Part shown: one piece after another, positions 20,312-32,480 of the stretch
How positions within the stretch are numbered: position 1 is the stretch's first letter
Layout of the letters: each line of letters starts with the position of its first letter
NCBI GenBank assembly: GCA_004835665.1
Contig: RBKR01000004.1
Span: 992,001-1,056,000, forward strand
DNA length: 64,000 nucleotides
Direction of reading: 5' to 3'
Source: Phoma sp. XZ068
Taxonomy: Eukaryota; Ascomycota; Dothideomycetes; Pleosporales; Didymellaceae
Notes under the pieces: generated by a model
Told to the model about the DNA's origin: nothing
Database searches by the model: none
The model's input: only the letters and a program-made list of their open reading frames with translations
Translations under genes and position numbers: made by a program

Positions 20312-22459
20312 CTTGGGATGACAGGGGTGTCGATGGTTGTTGACAGTGGCAGTTGTGTGCAGACTCGGGGTCAGATGCGAAGGTGTTCTGGTACAAACAT
20401 GCGCGGTGGAGCTGCAGAAGAGCAGTTCGGCCGGTGCTTGCAAAAGTTCATGGGTGAATCACGGATGTTGCCATGTGTCGAAAGGGGTGTTTGATTAGCG
20501 ACGCGAGCCCTGGAGATTGTCGCAAACAACGCGATACACTAGCGTCGGACTGGCTCACGCATCACCGCACGCGACCACCGCCAGCAACGAAAGGTAGGCG
20601 GACGGTGGGATGCCAGCAGAGTCGGTATTTGAGATGTTATAGACTGACTCCGCGACGTGAACTTGGACAAACGCCAGTCGTGGTTTCCCTGAGCTCGAAG
20701 CGCCCCGCCATTCCGGGCGGCAGGTGCATCCCTGCGGCCCAATTACCGGGCGCGTTCTTTCACCATGACGTTGCGCTCATGCGTTCGAGACAGTCATCTC
20801 GCAAAGAGGCACGAATCCACACACACTCATGTAATCCAATGTCCTTCAGCTACTAGTACCAATTGTCCAGTCGACACGGTGAATGAAACGATTCCTCACA
20901 ACGACAGCCAGGATGTCTGACAAGCGAGTACGTCATTCTGGTTTCACCGACCATAGCATAGCTGATGTTGTAGATTTCCTTCAAGGTTGATGGCGAGGTG
21001 CAAGGTAAGCCCGGTAGCCCTTCCCGCCTACCAGCCCTGCTGAGAATGCAAATAGGTGTCAACTTTAGGTACTTACTTGGTTCTATGACGGCCCGTCCGG
21101 GTGGCTTATATGGGTGACTAGGTCATTCACGAAGAGGCAAGCTAGGAGCATTGGCATCACTGGCTTCGTAACGAATGCCTCAGATGGCACTGTAAGATTT
21201 CGTTGCCTGCAGTAGTCCAACTTCTTCAAAAGATGCTCACTTCGTGTAGGTCCAGGGCGAGGCTCAGGGCAGTGCCGACCAACTGAAAGAGTTCGTACAC
21301 CACCTGAACAAGGGCCCACCGGCAGCGTCGGTTTCCGGCGTTGAGCACAATGACATCTCATCTAAGAGTGGCGAGAGCGGATTCAACGTACAGTAGAGCC
21401 AAACCCTGTCGGGCTGTCAAGGTCAGAGGGAATCAATTGCAAGTAAGGAATGTATAAATGAGGAAACGAAGCAGCTCCACAGCAGTGGCTCGTGACAACT
21501 TCCACAAGATATCAAACTGTCTCTAGTGTGGCCTTTATGCTCTGAAAGTTCCTATGAGCTGCAAGCCACAATGTACTTCTAAGTGTCAGTAAGCACGACA
21601 CCCCCGCGCGAGATCGTACCACAATGGCCTCGTCCAGCACGAGAGGACTCAAACAGTATTACGGAGTCTATCGGTAAATTTGCAAAGCCTGGGACAAACC
21701 CACGACGAATTCTGAGCAGAGACAAGGTTGGGTGGTCGAAGCTGTAACGTGAGATGCCGAAGCTCGCTCCAGCCCTACATGTGGATACAACGGCGGCGTA
21801 CTGATAGTTCACCGAGACCCCGGGCGAGAATCAATCGGAAACTCCGATTGAGCATCGAGCAAGCTCTTGGATACCTTACAAGACGTATTGCTTTTACTGC
21901 TTTGGTTTTTTCTCGATTCGCGAGCGAGAACATCTCAATCGTGTTTTGGTGGCTTTTGATTTTGGATTTGACTACTTCTGCATGCTCCTGCGGCATTCCG
22001 GACACTTTCGCGGGCTTCAGCCGTTCGCAGCTAAGATATCGTGGCCAACGCTAACCCGGTCGGTTTTCGTGGCGACCTGTTCCACAGCCACCGAAAACCA
22101 AATCTTTCCTCTGCACGCGACCGTTCACGTCCTCCGTGACTCTAATCGACCAATCTCATTCGAGGATTTGGTCGACGTGCACTGTACATGCCGACGATGC
22201 CGACCACTAGTAGCCAGCCCAGCCCTGTACTTCCTGCTTCACCCTTTGATGACTGTGTCGACTGCAGCTACCAGATCGAGGCAGTTTCTGATCGGTAGCT
22301 TTTATTTAGACATTGGCGCCGTCGCTGGCGTCACCGTAATGGATCCTTTGATGATATAAAGCATTGTTGCTTGCCTCAGTCTGATTTCCGCCCACCTTCA
22401 GCACTCACCACTACAGATACAACAACACCTATCGACACACACACATTACACGACCACCA
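20312..22459. other. Gene-poor intergenic region upstream of two divergent genes
   Basis: 2.1 kb between the 496-aa gene and alternative oxidase. Several small frames occur on both strands (for example on the minus strand near 22005-21775) without domain support. The AOX leader is CA-rich just before its ATG. Confidence 0.5.
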
Positions 22460-23636
22460 ATGATCTCCAGTAGATTAGCTACACGCGGCTCAATTACTTC
22501 TGGGCGGGCGACAGCTCAGCTCCTCAAGTCCTTCAACGCCTCGTCGATACGACCTACAATTTTGGTTGTTCAGCAAGTCCGATTGGCACCGGCTAGTCAA
22601 CGTCACTTTTCATCTTCGGAAAGCCCCAAGATCCAGAAATTCTTCGAGAAGAAAGAGACAGAATTGGTTCGCAGGACACCAGCAGCATGGCCGCACCCAG
22701 GTAGGCACACACTGGTTCTTTGTGTTGATGTATACTAACATACATGCCAGAATTCAATGAGGACCAAATGAATGCAGTTACAGTCGCGCATCGGGAAACC
22801 CAGACTGTATCAGACAAAGCTGCATTGATTGCTGTCAAGATACTACGATGGGGTCTGGATGTGGCCACTGGCTACAAGCACAAACAAGGTGCTATGACTG
22901 AGGAGAAGTACATGATCCGAAATGTCTTTCTCGAAAGCGTAGCAGGCGTGCCTGGAATGGTCGCGGGTATGATCAGGCATCTCAACTCGATGAGGCGGAT
23001 GAAGCGAGACAATGGATGGTTAGCAACAACCTTTGTAGTTACGACCCCAGTTGATATTGACTGTAACATAGGATCGAGTCCCTGCTTGAGGAAAGCTATA
23101 ACGAACGAATGCATCTACTCACCTTCCTGAAGATGAGTAAGCCCGGACTCTTTATGCGCCTTATGGTTCTTGGTGCGCAGGGAATTTGGTGCAATGCGTT
23201 GTTCTTCGCGTACCTGATTAGCCCTCGCACCGTTCACCGTTTTGTTGGATACCTTGAAGAGGAAGCCGTCTACACGTACACACGCCAAATCGAAGACCTG
23301 GACGCAGGACGCTTGCCCAAGTGGGAGAAGCTGCAAGCTCCGGACATTGCGATTGACTACTGGAACATGCCCGAAGGCCACCGCACCATGCGAGATCTCC
23401 TTCTGTACAGTAAGCCCATCCTGCATGCCGTTTACCTCGTAACAACGACTAACGCAAATCCAGTCCGTGCAGATGAGAGCAAGCACCGCGAGGTGAACCA
23501 CACCCTCGGCAACCTCAACCAGAAAGAAGATCCCAATCCATACGCAAGCGAGTACAAGGACCTTTCGAAGCCACACCCAAGCAAGAATCTTGCGCACCCA
23601 AAACCCACTGGTTGGGAACGACACGAGATCATCTGA
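22460..23636 (+). CDS. aox: Mitochondrial alternative oxidase
   Basis: Exons 22460-22700, 22751-23018, 23072-23409 and 23464-23636; 339 residues. AOX is a non-proton-pumping ubiquinol oxidase on the matrix face of the inner membrane, bypassing complexes III and IV. All di-iron ligands are visible. They are the Glu in RNVFLESVAGVPG, Glu and His in NERMHLL, Glu in YLEEEAVYTYT, and Glu and His in RADESKHREVNH. The first 60 residues are basic and Ser-rich with few acids, ending in RHFSSS, a typical mitochondrial presequence. Two hydrophobic membrane-associated helices surround VAGVPGMVAGM and LFMRLMVLGAQGIWCNALFFAYL. Fungal AOX genes are usually induced when the cytochrome pathway is blocked; no specific site was identified here. 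An alcohol oxidase gene follows 1.8 kb downstream on the same strand. Confidence 0.97.
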
Positions 23637-25468
23637 GGGGTATTGATCGTCCGGCCTCGAGGTCCAGCCTCACTAAACGACGTTTACATTAGCAACCTAC
23701 AAGGTCTTCTTCTCCACTCTTAAAATCATCATTTCATGGCGTTGGCGTTGGTGGACGGGCTTGCATCAGAACGAACAGTACCCAGCCTCTTATGGGTGTC
23801 ACTTGTTAGCAGTGGGCATAACCTTTTCGTAGTACCTAGAAATCTGTACGATACTCCTAATGTATCGAAACAACTCGGATGCGTCGGAGTCAAACTTTCC
23901 GAGTTCAGCAACGTTCACAATGCAAGGCCCCTCCCTCATCATTCAATAGTCTTGACTGACGTAGTATTGCTGCGTACGAAATGGCCAGTAGACAAGATGG
24001 CCATAAAGGGTTATTGAGGTACAAGGTGTAGGCCGAATGAAGATTACGTTTATGGCCACTATTAAGTAGCCGCAGCTTCCTTGTCGCCAAAGTGAAGCTG
24101 CATCCCGGACGGCAATAGACCGAGCGTGATCCATTTGGAAGCATCTTCGAGGCGCAGTCCAGCCAAGCCTCAGCATGCACCCCACTCCATTTTACCCGCA
24201 CTGGTTCCCACAAGAGATTCACTACAGCGAGTCAGCCTCGGAGATGTCGAAACTCGATTTTCTCTCTCCTTCAATTTTGCAGCGATACTCTCACACCGAA
24301 TGATTATCAATACAGAGAGCAAGAGTTTTTCCACGTGAAAGCATGAGAGTGTACTTCTTAGCACCATTACTACTTGCGCTGATGGAGCTAACCCCGCACT
24401 TTCCGGCACCAGCATTCACGCCAAGGAAGCAAATCCCCCTCATAAAGAAACGAGGCTACTGCACCCCACATCCGTGTGTTCCATGAGGAAGTTTGACTCG
24501 CGGCAGCCGCAACGTCAGCGCCGTTTGCTCCACGGGAATAGTCTTCAGGCTAATGGGATGGTATGCCGCAGTTGCAGGAGCCTCCATCCTTGCTATTGAC
24601 GAAAAGTGGCAGAGATAAGAAGAGTTTGAGCTGTACTTCGTAAGCCATCGGTATTATGAACTTCATGGGTTAACCAATTGCTATTGGCATGTCTTGCCAC
24701 GTTTACTTGTCATTCTCCTCCCATCGTATCATTCGGTCCGCAGATAGATGTACCCCGGCAACTCTTTACCCACGTCGTCAGCAGCCTGGACTTCCGGCCT
24801 CCAGGCTGTGACACGATCCTTCAAGCACTCGCAGATTCGGGTCCGCAATTATCGTGCAGAAGAGGAAACAATGTACCTTGGGGTTTCCAATCTTACTGGG
24901 CGCCTACGTTCTCCGCATCTTACTACGATAGCGAGCATACGGGTGCTGCATTACGGATCCTGTCACCCCTGGCCGTGGATCCACTGCGTTGGAAGAGCTC
25001 CCTCAGCCGATGCTATGAACCAATCATGCCTATGTACCTCCACCAATATCTTTGAGGCCGAGCACCAGGCGCAGCGGATCCGCAGGCAACGCATACACCC
25101 GCCGTGGACACTACTGGGTCTTTGCCGCGCAACAAGCTCGATTGAGAGTGCACATCGGTGACTAGCCATTCTAGGTGTGCTGTGTACATGGTCTGAGGCA
25201 GGAGACATGTACCATCCCCTCTTTCTGCCCGTGCAGGATCTGGATACCGCTCGAGCATACCCAAGGAAATGCTTGGTGGGACAGTCTCAGGTGATGGATC
25301 TTCCTTGAAGCCGAAGGCCTTGGAGATGCGGGGTTTGACGGGTTTAAAAGGTCGATGTAGCTGCTGAAATTGCGACATTATGCCCAGTTGACTTCGTGCT
25401 CCTGCGGTAACATTTCTAGTAATTGATACTAAACCGATTGAGACCACAACCTAGTCAAGCCCTTCAAG
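23637..25468. other. Intergenic between the two oxidase genes
   Basis: 1.8 kb with short overlapping frames on both strands (24678-25161 plus, 25378-25013 minus) that lack domains. It must contain the alcohol oxidase promoter. Nothing else recognised. Confidence 0.5.
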
Positions 25469-27862
25469 ATGACGATCCCAGACGAGGTACTAAGCCCAAT
25501 CCCTCCATACGTATAGTCATTAACCATAACAGGTTGATATCATTGTTTGTGGTGGAGGAAGTTGCGGATGCGTTGTCGCTGGACGATTGGCGAATTTGGA
25601 CCACAACCTTCAGGTCCTCTTGATCGAGGCTGGAGAGTCAAACCTAAACAACCCCTGGGTTTTCCGACCGGGTATCTACCCGCGTAACATGAAGTTGGAC
25701 AGCAAGACTGCTTCCTTCTACTATTCACGACCATCGGAATGGCTCGATGGACGCCGAGCTGTTGTGCCCTGTGCACACATTCTGGGAGGCGGATCTTCCA
25801 TTAACTTCATGGTGAGTGCTAAGCAATTTCTAAGCCCCATCCGGCCACTGACTTATGTGTAGATGTACACACGTGCATCTGCTTCCGATTACGATGACTT
25901 CCAAGCCAAGGGCTGGACTACTAAGGAGCTCATCCCTCTTATGAAGAAGCACGAGACTTACCAGCGTTCCTGTAACAACCGGGACATTCACGGATTTGAG
26001 GGCCCAATCAAGGTCTCTTTTGGCAACTACACTTACCCTATCAAGGAGGACTTCCTGAGAGCCACTGAATCTCAAGGTATTCCCACTACAGATGACCTTC
26101 AGGACTTGGTCACTGGCCACGGAGCTGAGCACTGGCTCAAGTGGATCAACCGCGACACTGGACGTCGTTCTGATTCTGCCCATGGTTACATCCACAGCAC
26201 TCGTGCCGTTCACCAGAACTTGCACTTGATGGTAAACAACAAAGTCGACAAGGTAGTTATCGAGGGCGACCGTGCTGTTGGTGTGAAGGTTATTCCCACT
26301 AAGCCACTTTCTCCGCAGCAGTTGACATCCAGGGTCATCAGAGCCAGAAAGCAAATCATTGTCTCCGGAGGCACACTCAGCTCTCCTCTTATCCTTCAGC
26401 GATCCGGTATTGGTGACCCAGAGAAGCTCCGCAGGGCCGGCGTCAAGCCTCTTGTCGACCTTCCCGGCGTTGGTCTCAATTTCCAGGACCACTACCTCAC
26501 ATTCGCAACATATCGAGCCAAAGCAGGCGTTGAGTCCTTTGACGATTTCGCCCGTGGTGACCCCAAGGTCCAAAAGGAAGTCTTCGACCAGTGGAACCTC
26601 AACGGTACAGGTCCCCTTGCTACCAACGGTATCGAAGCTGGTGTCAAGATCCGTCCCACAGAGGAAGAGCTTGCTATCATGGACAAGTGGCCGTGCCCAG
26701 AGTTCCGATCTGGTTGGGACAGCTACTTCAAGAACAAACCTGACAAGCCGGTCATGCATTACTCCGTCATTGCTGGCTGGTTCGGTGACCACATGCTGAT
26801 GCCAGCAGGCAACTTTTTCACCATGTAAGTTATCCCTTCATTTGTCTACCTGGTGTCTGTTGCGGTGGGCCACCTCTTGGTTGTGGTCGCGGCGTGACCC
26901 TTGTCGCGCTTGGTGAAGCGCCAGTCGCTGAAGAGGCCCCAGCTAAATTGCCCCTTCACCACGTCAGAGGACATAAAACAGCATGTGCTATTGTAAAATA
27001 CCAGCTAACTGATACTCAGGTTCCACTTCCTCGAGTATCCATTCTCGCGTGGTTCAACTCACATTACCTCACCTAACCCTTATGATGCTCCGGACTTCGA
27101 TGCCGGCTTCATGAACGACAGGCGTGACATGGCGCCCATGGTCTGGGGATACATCAAGTCTCGCGAGACTGCGCGCCGTATGGATGCTTACGCCGGAGAA
27201 GTACAAGCTATGCATCCGTTCTATGCTTTCGACAGCCCTGCTCGTGCCAACGACATGGACCTGGCTACTACCAAAGCTGTAAGTGGTAACCTCTCAGTTG
27301 TACATATACCATGTGCTGATCAGACAACAGTATGCCCTTCCAGGCAACATCACCGCCGGTATCCAGCACGGCTCCTGGAGCATGCCCATGAAGCAGGGTA
27401 AGGCACCAAGCCCTAGCTTCATTAACTCCAACTCGCAGCACGTGCTTGAGGACCTTGACTACTCGTCCGAAGATATCAAGCATATCGAGAACTGGACCAA
27501 GCGTAAGTTGACCTCCACTCACATCACTTTTGTAGCCAACTAATTACCTCACAGGTCACGTCGAAACCACCTGGCACTCCCTTGGCACCTGCTCGATGGC
27601 ACCCAGGCACGGCAACAGCATCGTCAAGCACGGTGTGCTGGATGAGCGCCTTAACGTCCACGGCGTCAAGGGCCTCAAGGTTGCTGACCTGTCCATCTGC
27701 CCCGACAACGTCGGCTGCAACACCTACTCGACTGCGCTGCTCATTGGTGAGAAGTGTGCCGTCTTGACGGGTGAGGACCTGGGCTACAGCGGCGCTGCGC
27801 TCGATATGAAGGTTCCTAACTACCATGCACCGAGGGAGGTCGTTGGATTGAGCAGACTGTAA
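25469..27862 (+). CDS. AOX1: Peroxisomal alcohol (methanol-type) oxidase, GMC family
   Basis: Exons 25469-25486, 25533-25811, 25863-26824, 27020-27278, 27331-27502 and 27555-27862; 665 residues, matching known fungal alcohol oxidases. It is a FAD flavoenzyme oxidising short-chain primary alcohols to aldehyde plus hydrogen peroxide. Motifs: FAD-binding GGGSCGCVVAGRL with the acidic end IEAGE, GMC signature 1 around VPCAHILGGGSSINFM and MYTRASASDYDDF, signature 2 SGGTLSSPLILQRSGIG. The catalytic His region is HVETTWHSLGTCSM with VADLSICPDNVGCNTYSTALLIGE at the end. The last three residues, SRL, are a PTS1 peroxisomal import signal. The first coding exon is only six codons. Intron 3 (26825-27019) is 195 nt, far longer than the other four (46-52 nt). 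In plant-associated fungi such enzymes burn methanol released from pectin; that role here is inference. Confidence 0.96.
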
Positions 27863-28708
27863 ATGATTTGTTGCTAATGCGTCACTCTTTTTGGTACCAA
27901 AAAGTCAGACGGGCGGAACTATAGGAGGGTTGGCAATTTGAGCGCTTGTGCATACTCAGAATGAGAATGAGCTTTTTGCAGTCTTGAACAACAGCACACC
28001 TGCGCAATGTCTTGATCTTGCCTCTCTTTCGTGCCGCTGACTATGGAGCCATCATGACGTTGTCGCGTATGCGCCGCTCTTGATCTTGTCGAATCTCATG
28101 GGCAGTGAGCCCTCGCGAAGCACCCCAGTGCCGTGTGCAATGATGTCTGCGCGACAACAGCGATGTCAGTATGTTCCAAAGCGATGGACCTGCATCTTTT
28201 GAATGTTCATGTCGCACGGAGGTAGACTCGAGCAGCATGGTTCGCACGACACGACTGGCAAGGATATGCTGATCGTGCAGAGGCTTCAGTAATAGTAGAC
28301 AAGGAAAGGCACATAATCTGTCTGTATCATAGTACATTATCATTATTTGACAACGGCATACCGCACTCGGCAGCATACTGGAATTCTCCTCACAACTTTG
28401 CAAGCAGTTGTTGGTCACATAGCTCAATCTCACACGATCTGTTTCGCCTTTCGTACTCTCAAGCATACTTTCCTTCTTGGCATGCGGGTCTGTACTCACT
28501 TGATGCGTTTGTAGAAAGTTTGGTCTGAGCCGCGCCAAGTCATGCACGTAAACAGACCTGGGTAACACAGCAACAGACTGTGGCAAACATCAAGCACGCG
28601 CCGCTTGGCTTTGCATCAGATTTCTGCCGCCAGGAAGCCCGAGGCAGCAATGGGTTCGGCACGCAGGCCTAGAGTTGTCCGTGTAATATCTTTCGGGTCT
28701 TGAGACTT
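27863..28708. other. Intergenic between convergent genes
   Basis: 846 bp between the 3' ends of alcohol oxidase and the Zn2Cys6 gene. A 181-codon minus-strand frame (28586-28041) starts on a non-ATG codon and shows no domain, so I leave it out. Confidence 0.5.
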
Positions 28709-30668
28709 TCATATAGCGAAGTTCGTCATGCCTGAAGGAGTATCCCACAAAGCCTCCCACGAAAAATCAAACGCGTTCGGGTCCAAGATATCAGAAAGCA
28801 GGAAGTTCGTATCGTCGAAAGTCGGCACAGGCGGAACCTCAACACCAGAACCGTGCCCATTCGCTGGAGCGACACTTGTGATCTCCGTCTCGGATGGCGG
28901 TGCAGGCTCTCTCGAGTTCAGAGATGCAATCCTCGATACCGGCTCTGCACATCTCTCGAGACAGAAGGTCGCTAGATCCCAGTCGTAGTTGTCGCGAGCG
29001 TACTGGATATGGGCGATCACTCGTTGCAGTCGATTCACGGATGTATTACGTGTTTCGGGGTCTTGTGTCTCTACTGTGCATCGAAGGGACACTGTGATGG
29101 CGTGCACCAGGAGGTGTGTGACGTACGGAAGCCAAAAATCCTGGAACTGCAGTTCGCCAAGAGAGAGTAAGAAGTCTAGGACAGCTGAGGAGGCGGTGCG
29201 GAGCTGGTGGATCCTATCGCGTCCTATTGTGCTGTCGCCTTCAAGAACTGCAGAGCGCAGTGTTACGCGGGCGAGGAGTAAGCGAGTTGACAGGAAACAG
29301 AACCAAAGATTACTTGATCCAGGCTGGTTAGGAAGCGGGAGCCCTGGAATAGATCAGTTTATGTCATGACTAAAGCATGGTTTTCGAGCATGACTTACAG
29401 GTAGGTAGTTGAGCCTCCAGATTGTTCAATTCGCGCTTGAAGTGGGCAACTTGCTGCGAGAGCTGCACGCGATCCGGCTCGATGTGGTAGATAAGAGGAA
29501 GAATCAATCCCACAAGCTCTGTCAATGCACAGAAATGAACAAAGCAAGTAGTTGCTTGTTTCTGTTGCTGATTTGCTTTATGGCTTATGAGTGAGCTGAC
29601 CGTTGGTCGCGGCACGTCGTAATAGCCCTTGGTGACGTGTGGAGGAGCGCCATATGCGACGCTGGACCATGTATCCGTGATGAGCACACACCACCAAAGC
29701 CGAACTCGAACAGATCTTTCATTCTCTGTGATATTCCATTTTGCTGGGTCGCGATGCAGGCCAAATGTCTGCGCAAGCGAGACAGTCTTACCACAGAGCG
29801 TGATGTTACCAACGATGGAGACCGACGGACGGCCGATCTGATCGAGAATCGCGGTTGATATTGTCGACATACCCGGACTGAGGAAATCCTCAAGGGTCGC
29901 TGAAATAGCTTTATTCCAAACGTAATGCGCATCTGGCTTCGGGTGCATCTTCAACGTTTCCGATCTTGTCCACAAGGGCGATCCGATAGCGTAGATGACA
30001 CACAGTAGGTTGTTCGGTGCCCTCTCCAGCTGGCCGCTACGAAGAAGTGCGCACATTTCTTCGTCGAGCACAGGAAAGTGGTAGTGAAGATGCTTGAAGT
30101 ACAGGTCTACAACCTCGCGCTTGAATGGGCCCATAAGCTGCTCTAAGATATCAAGCTGTGATCGACCACATCCACTTCCCGGCGGCAGTCCTGTTCGAAA
30201 CCTTGGAACCGTAAGATACACGATAGGGTCTTGTACATCATGGTTGAGGGTCTGATAAGTCGATGTGTCCGCGGCTTCACCTCCAGGTTTGCGATGCTTA
30301 GCAAGGTGACGATTGAAGATGTCGAGGTCCTCGGCAAGATGCGATGCCATGATTATGGAAGCAGATGGATTGTTCGTGGCCTTGTGCAGTATAGGTGCCG
30401 ATCGGGGTCGCATGGGCCCATCTTCCATTCCATCAGAATTGCTAATTCTGCGTCGCTTGGTCGGCTTCCGATCCCCATTGTCTTCTGTCGGTGAGCTCGT
30501 GGAGGATTCAACATATTGACATTTCAACCGGCGTTCTCGACACGACAGACATGGTTCTCCAGGGATGTCGATGTGACAGCGGATTTTGCGCGATCGACAT
30601 CTGGTGCAGGCGGGCACCTTGTGCGAACGATATGGCCGGTTTTGGATGGGCGTCGCGCTGGCCATCAA
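28709..30668 (-). CDS. Zn2Cys6 fungal transcription factor
   Basis: Exons 30668-29399 and 29343-28709 with a 55-nt intron; 634 residues. The N-terminal binuclear zinc cluster is complete: six Cys at residues 21, 24, 31, 40, 43 and 50 (CxxCx6Cx8CxxCx6C), with the basic run RSRKIR. A short linker leads to a fungal-specific regulatory domain (about 150-480). It carries the landmarks LLCVIYAIGSP, GKTVSLAQTFGLHRDP and RVRLWWCVLITDTWSSVAYGAP. A Pro/Ser-rich acidic tail, likely activating, closes the protein (DTPSGMTNFAI end). It is nuclear and binds CGG-type sites by family knowledge. It is convergent with the alcohol oxidase gene, so it is a candidate local regulator, but proximity is the only support. 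Confidence 0.9.
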
Positions 30669-30926
30669 TAAAACTCGACTACTCCAACAATTGCTTTCCC
30701 TAGCTCTTTCCCATATGTTCCGGTAGTTGTTGCTAAGAATGGAATCTTCTTCCGGGCAAGTTGGCGGTTGTTGAGATTGCGTGTAAAAGACTAGTCAGAT
30801 GACTGGAGATCGTCCGTGGAGAAAGAGCGTCGGCTAAACTTGCTAGCGTTAGCTAAACCCTGGTGCCGAACGCCGAACGCGTCCAGGCCTCCGCAGTCTC
30901 CATCCTTGTTCCTCCGCACCTCCACC

Positions 30927-31319
30927 ATGAATATAGGCTCCACGATTGTGACTACACTGCGCCTCAAGTGCGAATACGTTGGCATCCTAGCACCCAGGCC
31001 TCATCAGCCCTTCCGCTGCCTAGACCTCCCCGTCGAGATAAGGATCCTCATCATTCAGGAGCTGTTTGGTGGGTCAAGAGCGCATATGGTGTGGAACTGG
31101 GAGGAGCATCCCCGTGCTGAGGCTGCCCGGAGTACGGCTTGTGAAGAGATGTCAAGGAAGAAGTCCGTTCATGGACACATGACTCACCTCGACCACGACG
31201 ATTCCAAGTATCACTTCCAGTCCGCTGTACTATGTACATGTAGGACTGTGTACGATGAAGCTCTTCCTGTGCTTTACGCGAACCCCAACTTCATTTTAGA
31301 CATTTATGCAGGTGGTTGA
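30927..31319 (+). CDS. F-box-like fungal protein, apparently truncated
   Basis: The ATG at 30927 sits in a strong CACCATGA context and opens 130 residues. The block PFRCLDLPVEIRILIIQELFGG is the start typical of fungal F-box-like proteins, where a 'LPxEIR' motif opens the domain. It is followed by the usual AVLCTCRTVYDEALPVLYANPNF, which in these large families precedes a long helical and beta body. Here the frame stops at 31317, straight after that landmark, so most of the expected protein is missing. A second open frame (31316-31732) continues in another phase. Either an intron with a weak donor (near 31310) joins them or the gene carries a frameshift. A longer frame upstream, from 30816, adds nothing recognisable. 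Confidence 0.5.
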   Translation: MNIGSTIVTTLRLKCEYVGILAPRPHQPFRCLDLPVEIRILIIQELFGGSRAHMVWNWEEHPRAEAARSTACEEMSRKKSVHGHMTHLDHDDSKYHFQSAVLCTCRTVYDEALPVLYANPNFILDIYAGG

Positions 31320-31732
31320 CCCATTATCAACATCGCTCACATTCAACGCATCATGACATTCGCACACTCGAAACACACGCTGTGGGAACAAGTGATTGCG
31401 CGACACTCCAATCGACTGGCGTGCAGTGGGATAAAATACAACTGTGGGCTATTGGTACGATGGGAGGTCTAGGTTCAGGTATTGTCAGTATTCTGCCCAA
31501 CAGACAACCTGATTTCTTTACACCGCTCATGCCAATAGAGTATAAAGCCAGCGACATAGATTGCCTATTCACAGCGAAGGATTCGTTAGAACTCAAGCGC
31601 CTCGGTTTATGTTTGTGGCTCTTCCCTGGAGATTGGCTTATTAAGAAGGGCAGCATTGCATTCTACCAAATGCCGGTGAATCCTTCGATCAACTACCATG
31701 CGTATGGCACCCGCTTAAGCGTCATGAACTAA
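31316..31732 (+). other. Open frame, possible continuation of the F-box-like gene
   Basis: 138 codons overlapping the previous stop in a different phase. It includes QWDKIQLWAIGTMGGLGSG and LELKRLGLCLWLFPGDW, which read as protein-like beta/helix patterns. A one-base shift or a short intron would fuse it to the F-box-like frame. No independent domain recognised; a stand-alone gene is less likely. Confidence 0.35.
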
Positions 31733-32480
31733 GACCGAGAGTATTCAATCTAACCTTGAATTATAGATTGATCCGAGAAAGGTAATGACACCTACAGCGC
31801 ATAAAACACGATAAGCAGTTTCCCTAGCTACTCACCTGCACTCCTTCATCGCCCAAGCACTCCAGGCATCGTTGGGCACATCTGCATGTCTACTGAACTA
31901 ATTCTTACTTTCTCGCACCGTTACCATGAAAGTAGGGTGAACTTCTGCTCGTCCGATGGCCTGATAGCAAACCGACGCTGTTGCACTGTATCCTCCTTGT
32001 TTCTGATCGAGGAATTCTCCGTGCAACATGGTTTTCTACGAAAGCGTGCTAGTAAGTATGTAGCCAACAAGCGCTTCGATCAAACTTTCGAGATTCAGCC
32101 TGGAGAACGCCTGCCAAGGCGTTGCCCTGCCCACCGCATGCGGGTCGAATCGTTGTTCAGGCAATTACTTACAACATCAGGGTAGTGAGCGGCCTGAGTT
32201 ACATAGGGATCCTATCATGCATCACAAAAGTTCATTCATCTAAACGATACAATACAGGTTCATATTTCATTGGCTGGTACAGGCTCCTTTTCTTCGTCCG
32301 CATGCTTTTTTTGTAGGATTACACAACTTGGAGGATCTGCGCACGGCCATCATATGAGAAACAGCCTCTTCTGGTTACCAACGTTTTTTAAATGTCTATA
32401 AAAGTAAAGACCTCAAGGCTTAATCTACCATCAAACAGACCTCGTCAACGCAAACGTCAACATTCGCCTACGACTCCAAT
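31733..32480. other. Intergenic, no gene seen
   Basis: 748 bp containing the upstream region of the next gene. A/T-rich stretches near 32260-32400. No coding signal recognised. Confidence 0.5.

Noticed and set aside
20312..20443. N-terminal extension of the 496-aa protein
   Set aside because: Starts on a non-ATG codon and reads as leader sequence; ATG at 20311 fits better.
21775..22005. Small minus-strand frame (MPQEHAEVVKSKIKSHQ...) upstream of alternative oxidase
   Set aside because: Coding-like for about 40 residues, but no supporting splice structure or domain; left as chance.
25013..25378. Minus-strand 121-codon frame (MSQFQQLHRPFKPVKPR...) 90 bp from alcohol oxidase
   Set aside because: Has an ATG but no recognisable domain and overlaps the expected promoter; evidence too weak to list.
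28041..28586. 181-codon minus-strand frame between alcohol oxidase and the Zn2Cys6 gene
   Set aside because: Begins on a non-ATG codon, with mixed composition and no domain; likely 3' flanking DNA.
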